From Juglans regia (lineage: Eukaryota; Streptophyta; Magnoliopsida; Fagales; Juglandaceae): a DNA stretch of 64,000 bases. Each line of letters begins with the position of its first letter. The stretch's first letter is position 1. The position numbers and the translations under genes were made by a program. This document shows positions 57,201 to 64,000 of this stretch, piece by piece. The stretch is from positions 5,091,485-5,155,484 of the forward strand of contig NC_049909.1 of assembly GCF_001411555.2 (NCBI RefSeq). The letters run 5' to 3'. The notes beneath the pieces were generated by a model. The model did not search any database. It saw only the letters and a program-made list of their open reading frames with translations, and was not told where the DNA came from.

Positions 57201-58805
57201 TGACCATTCATAAACACATGTTAACAACACTCCATAAAATTTTCGGACCAAGATAAGTCCATTAGCTTGGTCAAAACTTCCAAAACATAACATACTCTCC
57301 AGTTTCACGCCCAGAATGACCTTTCCATGGTTAAAAATACTTTTGACCGACCAAATGAGAATGGAATGAGACTAATAATATATCCACGGAAACTAGACTC
57401 AAATACGAACAACTTATGTGAAGGAATGATCGTGTGAAAATACTTACAAAGGGTCGTAAATGGCCACGCAAAAAGTCCCAGAAATCTACCCGAGAGAGCT
57501 CTTTTGGGTTTCTCTCTAAGAACGGGAGAAAGAAGTGATAAAATGGAGAGAAGTATGTCTTGCACGACTTTAGACTTCTGGAGGGAGAAGTTATGGGCTT
57601 GAATGACCCTTGATTGGAGGTGGATATGTGACATAAAGTGGAGAATAGAGAGGGGCAGAGACTGCTTGCAGCAGCTGTGAAAGATGGAGGTTGATGGAGT
57701 GGATTTCTCCTTCACATCAAGGCACTATTGGGTGCAGCCAATGGCAGTGGATGGTCTGCCATGTGGGGGCGGAAACTTCTCCAAGAAAATTTGCCAAGGT
57801 GGCCAATTTCGTGGGCCTTGGTGGGCCCCACCAAGTGGGCTTCAATTTGGGGTTTAAAGGGGGTTTGGTTAGGGTTTGTGATGCTATCAAGCCCAAAATT
57901 AATTTTTCTTGGCCCAATCAAATTCCCAAGGTTTAAAAGGTTGAATAATGATGTCATAACAAGGATTTGATTAATTAATAGCATGTGGAAGTGATTTAAT
58001 CAAGTGATTAAACACAATGCTAGAAATCGGATTAAAAAGGGTTTGGAGGCCAACTTTAGGGTTTGGGAAAACCATTTAGGGTTTTGGTTTCAACCAAGCT
58101 TTTGGGGTTTCAATTGGATTCTAATCATTTAGGGTTTTGCTAGGGTTGAAACCCTCTTTGGTCTGGCACAATTTGGTTGAACAGATGAAACATAACTTTG
58201 CTTAGGTGGCATGATCTCACACCTTGATTCCTTCACAAATCTATCTAATGGTTCTTCTTTGTGTCAAGTGTCTAATACCATTCACTAAGTGTGGCTAAAA
58301 TCTTGCCAAGTGTCCAAATAAAACTTCTCTAACCTAATTTGGACATTCCACACTGTGATTTTGAAAACACTGCAATGGGTGTGCTTATCGAGGTTACTAT
58401 TCACTCCAAAAAAATACATAATAAACTTAGTACTAAAAAATTCTAAATATTCATATTAACTTATAGTGAAAATCGTTTAACGAAATTCAACCCCGAAGTG
58501 TCCCTAAAAATAATTTCACAATTTTCAACAGACGTTTCGTCCGGAATTATGAAAATAAGTTATTGCGCCATAAAATCCTAAATAATCATCTGAGTCTAAT
58601 GGCGTAGACCATAACGCATTCTGACACTTCTAACTACCTCAAATAATTAAACTCATATTACTAGCACCATAGTGAGTGATAACACTGACTATGTTGACAG
58701 ACTAAAACCTATGCGATTGGTCGATTCGTAAAAACTTATGGGGTTTTCACGAGATTCCTAAAGTCAATAGAAATTCCACCAATGAATTTCTAGTGGGCTG
58801 TTACA
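54230..58805. mobile_element. Family-2 LTR-like unit, complete, probable solo LTR
   Basis: It begins TGTGACGCCCCC, ends GGGCTGTTACA, is 4576 bases long and is flanked by CCTAA (54225-54229 and 58806-58810). It is collinear along its whole length with 14544-18961, so the family ends are defined twice independently. Like the other copy it has no gag-pol motif and no terminal direct repeats. One CCACAGTTGTTGTGGCCCC repeat fewer is present than at 15600-15720. Confidence 0.87.
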
Positions 58806-60064
58806 CCTAACCCTAAACATCGACCCAAACATGACAGGAAGGTAGGAATGCCCAAGTGAGGCCACACCGCATTAATGAGATGGAGAAAGCTGTGAGAAGA
58901 AGGCACACCGCATTCAATGCGACCCAGGGCTCGGTACGCACGATATGAGGCATTGTGTCAGGGGCAAGTGCCATGAGTACCTGGCAGAGGCTAGACCACA
59001 TTAATGAGATGGAGAGAACTATGAGGAGAAGGCACGCTACATTCAATGTGACCCAATGTGACCCGGGGCTCGGTACGCTCATCATAAAGCCCTATGTCAG
59101 GAACAACCTCCATTTGACCTAAGAGCCCTGTACCACGACAGATAGACGACATGAACAGCTGATCTCATACAGAGCGACACCCCACTACCATGGAGGCCAA
59201 ATGGTCAGGTATAAATAGGCGTCTCCCACGATCAATAGAAAAGGTTGACATTTCACATACATTCTTACTACAACTTTCCTTAAGATATTCTCCCTTTATC
59301 TCCAAACACTGAAATTAACTTGAGTTTCGAAGGTACCACGAACCCCAAGCTCACCATTCATCTTAGCAATCCCATGACCAACAGTGCGAAGTTGCCTAGG
59401 CCGCAAAACACGATGTCAACACATATAATCCAAAGTTATGGTTCTCACACTCTATTAGATTTTATGAAAAGGGTATGAACGGTTTAATTAAAGTTTCAAT
59501 TGCAATGGAAGTATTCAAACAATTAAATAAAATCTACCATGTACCATCAGTTATATAAATTGTACATCTACAAATATTAAAGTTCTAGTCCAACTTGAGC
59601 CACCATGGGCTCATATATCAAACATATAAAATCTCATACTTAACAATTAAGCTTCAAATCCACGAAGACATATTACAACGCATTGTTTAGCCTAAAGGTT
59701 ACAACTAAGTACAATTTCTACAAATATTTACATTTTATTACAAACAGACTTTTAGTCTTCATGGACAACCTCATTTTCAAAATGCCCTTCCATGGTAGGG
59801 TCAACCATACTTCAGTTAAAATCTGTGATTTTGATTGTATCTTTACTGCAAGTGGGCCTTTAAGGAGAAATTTACATCTCATTGTTAAAGATTCATACAT
59901 TCTACATGTGACTACTTTGGATTCAACACTTTCCAAATCTTTAAGCATAAACTATATAATAAATATAGATAAGCATCAACATGAGGAAGCATGATTTTGA
60001 AAACTAATCATGAACATGAAACATCCATTTACAGTCTCAAATATATTATTTTATTATAAACATT
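58806..60064. other. Repeat-derived spacer with a plus-strand TATA box
   Basis: Two copies of a roughly 120-base segment (CACCGCATTAATGAGATGGAGA and CACATTAATGAGATGGAGA; both followed by ACCC.GGGCTCGGTACGC) lie at about 58860-59075. TATAAATAGG at 59210 followed by CCACGATCAATAG looks like an LTR promoter. No coding domain is seen; the 103-codon frame at 59683-59994 is not recognised. Confidence 0.45.
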
Positions 60065-60284
60065 TGTGATGCCCCCAACTTCGGTTGGAATTTGGTAGTG
60101 ATTGAATTGTCTGGACATGCAATACAAGATTACATACCCCGTACATGACAGTTAACATGCAATACACCTAACATGTTTCTAGTAGTTTGAAATAATCCCA
60201 ACGGAAAAGTAAAATAGCAAAGGCTTGAGCAATATATCGTTGTACTGAAACATGCTCTTTTAATCTAGAAAATAAGTAGTTTTT
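60065..60284 (+). mobile_element. Family-2-like 5' end fragment, first
   Basis: TGTGATGCCCCCAACTTCGG starts a diverged copy of the family-2 5' end (GGACATGCAATACAAG, then CATGACAG..ATGCAATACACCTAACATG). It stops where a second 5' end begins. Confidence 0.6.
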
Positions 60285-60956
60285 ATGACGCATATGGGCT
60301 CCGCTTGGGATTTCACAGAGCTTGAAACGTTTGGGACATGCAATACAAGGTCACATACCCCCGTTCATGATAGTAAAAGATGCAGTGCACCTAGCATGCA
60401 TCTAACAGTATGCAGTATTCACAACGGATAATGTTTTTTTCCTTAAGCAATACACAATGTACCAGAATACTAACCCAAAACATCCTTATGTTTCATTCAT
60501 ATAAGCATACTCAAAAGTAACATCATTAGTCCAACCAGTCTTCAAACTATATAGACATTGGTTATCAGTGCCTAAACTACATTAAAAAATTGAAGTGTCA
60601 TCCCCATTAATTCTTCAAGGCTTGCCCAATCCACACAACGTCATCCAATCTAGGACACGATGCTCCATCGACACCTGGCATTGCTCTTATCAGGATCAAT
60701 CCTGCCGGAGGTGTATATGGTAGTTGTGACTACCACAGTGAGATTTATAAAATTTCAGCATGTAAAGCTCCTAACCTACCAACACTACAACGAGTATAAC
60801 ATGCTTTGGACTTGAAACAAAGTGACTAGATCCTCAATTTTTATGCAATACTTCTTCAAGTAATAAAGTCATATACCCCACATTCAAGTTCTAACATTAT
60901 CTAAGCATTAAATCTTGCATGACAAGATAAAAACTTCATAAAACACAAATATGCCC
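60285..60956 (+). mobile_element. Family-2-like 5' end fragment, second
   Basis: TGACGCATATGGGCTCCGCTTGGG begins another 5' end and follows the family order through CCCCCGTTCATGA, ATGCATCTAACAGTATGCAG and GGTAGTTGTGACTACCACAG. It is interrupted at 60957 by the next unit. Confidence 0.65.
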
Positions 60957-63900
60957 TGTGACGCCCCTAGATTTCGCTTGGGATCGGACGGACATTCGAA
61001 ACATCAGGACATGCAACACAAGGTTACCTGCCCCGTTCATGGCATATAAGATGCAATGTTCCTAACATGCATCTAGCATTATGCAATATTCACAACGGAT
61101 AAATTTTTTTTTAGCATTATTATGCACCAAACTTATATATCCCAAATAGTTAAAACATAAACCATGCATACTTAAAACATCTATGATTACAACACGGGTC
61201 TCAGAAGACTGTAATCTCAAAACAACGGAGACCTGCCTCCATAATTACAATGGCAAAGTACACTATTGGGCTAGTTTGTTGAGTAACTTGCGTAACTCGC
61301 TAACTCGACTAAAGATGCCGGAATACTATCCAAAGACCTAACTATGGAGGCTACAAGCTCCACGTTGCGTCTACGGCATCTAGTCAACCTCCTCCAGTCT
61401 GCTAGCGTCTGCTCCCTACTCTGATCCTGACACATCGCCTACCATTTGGGGGGAATGGTAGTTGCGACTACCACGGTGAGATTTGATTACAAATCTTAGC
61501 AAGTTAACATGAAACTTCCACACAGGTTAATGATGAATGCATAATCGAAGTCATAAGTAAGCATAGCATAACTTGACATACAACATGGCATAAATGACAT
61601 AACTTGAACTGAAACCGAAACTTAGCTTGACGTGACATGGCATGTACGTGAACTTAAAACATAACATGCACTTGAAATATAGCATGAACGTGAACATACA
61701 TAGTTTGAACATGAACTTGAACATAACATGAACCTGAGCATGACATAACATAAATGTGAACTTGGAACATAACGTGAACGTGAACATGATATCACATGAA
61801 CGTGAACGTGAACTTGAACATAACATGACAAAAACATGAACTTGAAATATATTCTTGTATCGTGTGGTCACCATGATTGAGTAATCTTATCTCATGGGGT
61901 TACCATGATTGCTTTTTCTTATATCATGGGGTTACCATGATTGACATGAACTTGAAACTTGACACGAACGTAAACTTGAACATAACATGACGTGAAACAT
62001 GACTTGAACGTGAAATATATGAACTTGGAATCTTATTCAATGGACTTAATTAATAAAGTGACCATACGGGTGCTATACGAGTTCCCTTGAGCCGTGTGTC
62101 CCAGCCGATTACCGCATCACAACAAAGGTGTCTATACTAGCTGTGAGTGCGTTAATACATACTTCACAATTGTTGTGGCCCCACGTATTCTACGTGTCAC
62201 AATTGCTGTGTTTCACGTAGTGTATGCTCCACAGTTGTTGTGACCCCATGAATTGTTTGTACCACACTTGCTGTGGACACACGTAACATAATGTGTGGCT
62301 CCATCGGCGTTAGTGTCTGGCGTGCTCCGGTGACCAGCTAGTTAGGCCCCATTCGCAACCTGTTGACTGTACTTCGTCAACACAGAAAATTTCACACATA
62401 TTTGGACACTTCAGAGTGAACAAAAGAGTTCCACTAGGATATTACCTCATCCTAGCGCTTAGGGTCGTGATTGACATGAATACCTAAACTGGCATACATG
62501 ACATTTTGTAACGTAGCGTGACATGAACGTGACATAAAAGATAGAAGTTCTGACGTAGCGTAACGTGACATGAATGTAAGACAACAAACATCACATACCT
62601 TGAGACATAAATGTAACATACAACGTTTCATAACATGGCATACATGTAACAGTCAATATTTCATAACATTGCAAAACATGTAACAGACAATATTTCGTAA
62701 CATGTCATAACATGTGACAATGAATATTACGTGACATGACATACATGTAACAGATGGCATACGTAATGTGACATACTTGCAATAAAGAGTAACATGAGAC
62801 ATAATATATTGTGTAACAGATAATTATTTCATGACAGAATAATTCCTATAATAGATAAACAGGGCATGGCATGGCATATATAACAACATACAAACATAAA
62901 CTGTAGTTCCTTACCCATCACACATACATAGTAAATTGATAGTAAGTTAAGAGCTAACTTACCTCGATCGTCGTATTCTAAGAGAATAAAGCGCGAAACA
63001 TGAAGAATTGTAGGAGAGTATTCTAAAAGTTAGAAATTTAATTACTAACAATTAGAAAAGTGAAAAGGGACAACTTAGAGTAAAATTATTATTTTACCCT
63101 CTACATGTGGGAAAATAACCATTTTACCCCTAACTTAAGGATTTCACATCCTAAATACAAAAAGTACCAAAATTTACATTCCTCATGTAAATTTTGTCCT
63201 AGACTCAAATATCAATTCAGAAAAATTTAAAATCATTCACAACTATGGAAAATTCACAATGGCCGAAACATTCATAGGTCATTTCTCTTGATTTTGGTTG
63301 CAATTTCTTCCATCTTCAAAACCCATGATTAAACCAAAATTTGTATCAAGGATCTTCCTATCCTAAGTTTAAAAATACACTTAAAATATCCATTAAGAAA
63401 AGCTAATCATCAACACCAAACATTTTGTAAAAGACCCAAACTTTTTATCAAAAAGTAAACCCTTAAATCACAAGTTTTGACTTTAATAAAAACATCTCCA
63501 AGAATTCCAAAAAAAATCAAATTTTACTTCTAACATATTCATAATATCATCCTAAGATCAACCATGATTTAAATCATCAAACAAAAGTCACCAAAAATCA
63601 CAAAACAACACTTGGAGTTTTTTGTTTTAAACTTAGTCCAAAACATAAACATTTCTCTCCACTAACTTTGATCAATCCCTAGATCCATGGCTTAAAGACG
63701 TGATCTTCAAACTAAAACATTTCATGGTTTAAAAATGTGTCCTAAAGAAGATCCAACGATCAAACTTAAAATCACATGGCTAAAATTTAACAAAACATGA
63801 ATCTAACCCATAAACATAAAATCTTGGGCCAAACCGAAGTCCTCTTGCATAGAAAATCATATCTTTAAAAGTAACACTAAATATCTTCGAAATAATATCC

Positions 63901-64000
63901 TAACATGTATATAAGAGGCTAAGGATCATCATATAAAAATATCAAAGCCTTTGGAATAAGATTAAACCACGAAATATTCAAACTTTCACAAAACAAAAAC
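60957..64000 (+). mobile_element. Family-2 LTR-like unit, 5' part, runs off the window
   Basis: Starts TGTGACGCCCCTAGATTTCGC and is collinear with 54230-57110, including the AACGTGAAC stretch (61560-62030), the TGTTGTGGCCCC block and the AT-rich part. The 3' end and target duplication lie beyond the window. The minus-strand frames at 61551-61874 come from low-complexity repeats. Confidence 0.82.

Noticed and set aside
59683..59994. 103-codon frame near the right end
   Set aside because: No family recognised, AT-rich context, a competing minus-strand frame over the same bases and no neighbouring exon.

Overview
This window is plant nuclear DNA, very probably from a eudicot tree. It contains one multi-exon protein gene with plant-type GT/AG introns, set in dense, nested transposable elements. 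Weak lineage hints (a Tourist-like MITE rich in GAGATGAG/GTGAATAGTA motifs, and retroposon tails reading ACAAGTAATAAGAGATTTT) fit Fagales, perhaps Juglandaceae. That placement is from memory of such repeats, not from an alignment.

Layout. 1-27282 is one nested repeat block. Its base is a plus-strand L1-type LINE (endonuclease, reverse transcriptase, zinc-binding region, RNase H, poly-A at 27270). The LINE is split at three places: by a 5.6-kb family-1 LTR-like unit (5930-14453, itself split by a 2.9-kb unit at 10791-13667), by a 4.4-kb family-2 unit (14544-18961), and by a 5.1-kb hAT transposon (20218-25292). Each insertion has exact target-site duplications, and removing it restores the LINE reading register. 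Upstream of the LINE lie an internally deleted Athila/Tat-like gypsy element (3870-5328) and the 3' part of a second family-1 unit (1-3869).

28499-39761 is the only gene that looks intact: seven exons encoding a 337-residue membrane protein of the triose-phosphate/nucleotide-sugar transporter superfamily. Its introns hold a Tourist-like MITE, a retroposon tail with a target-site duplication, and a decayed 5.3-kb Ty3/gypsy element (32822-38096, target duplication ATCAC), which carries a further MITE.

39762-64000 is again mostly repeats: a decayed minus-strand hAT transposase, a minus-strand LINE fragment, truncated minus-strand family-2 units, a minus-strand 'putative gypsy type transposon' reading frame, a complete family-2 unit (54230-58805, target duplication CCTAA), and three successive 5' ends of family-2-like units running off the right edge.

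I see no rRNA, tRNA or CRISPR array and no gene cluster. The long open frames in the tandem arrays and LTR-like units look like translations of repeats. The transporter gene stands alone functionally. The main interest is the insertion record and the unusually long coding-free units with LTR-like ends.
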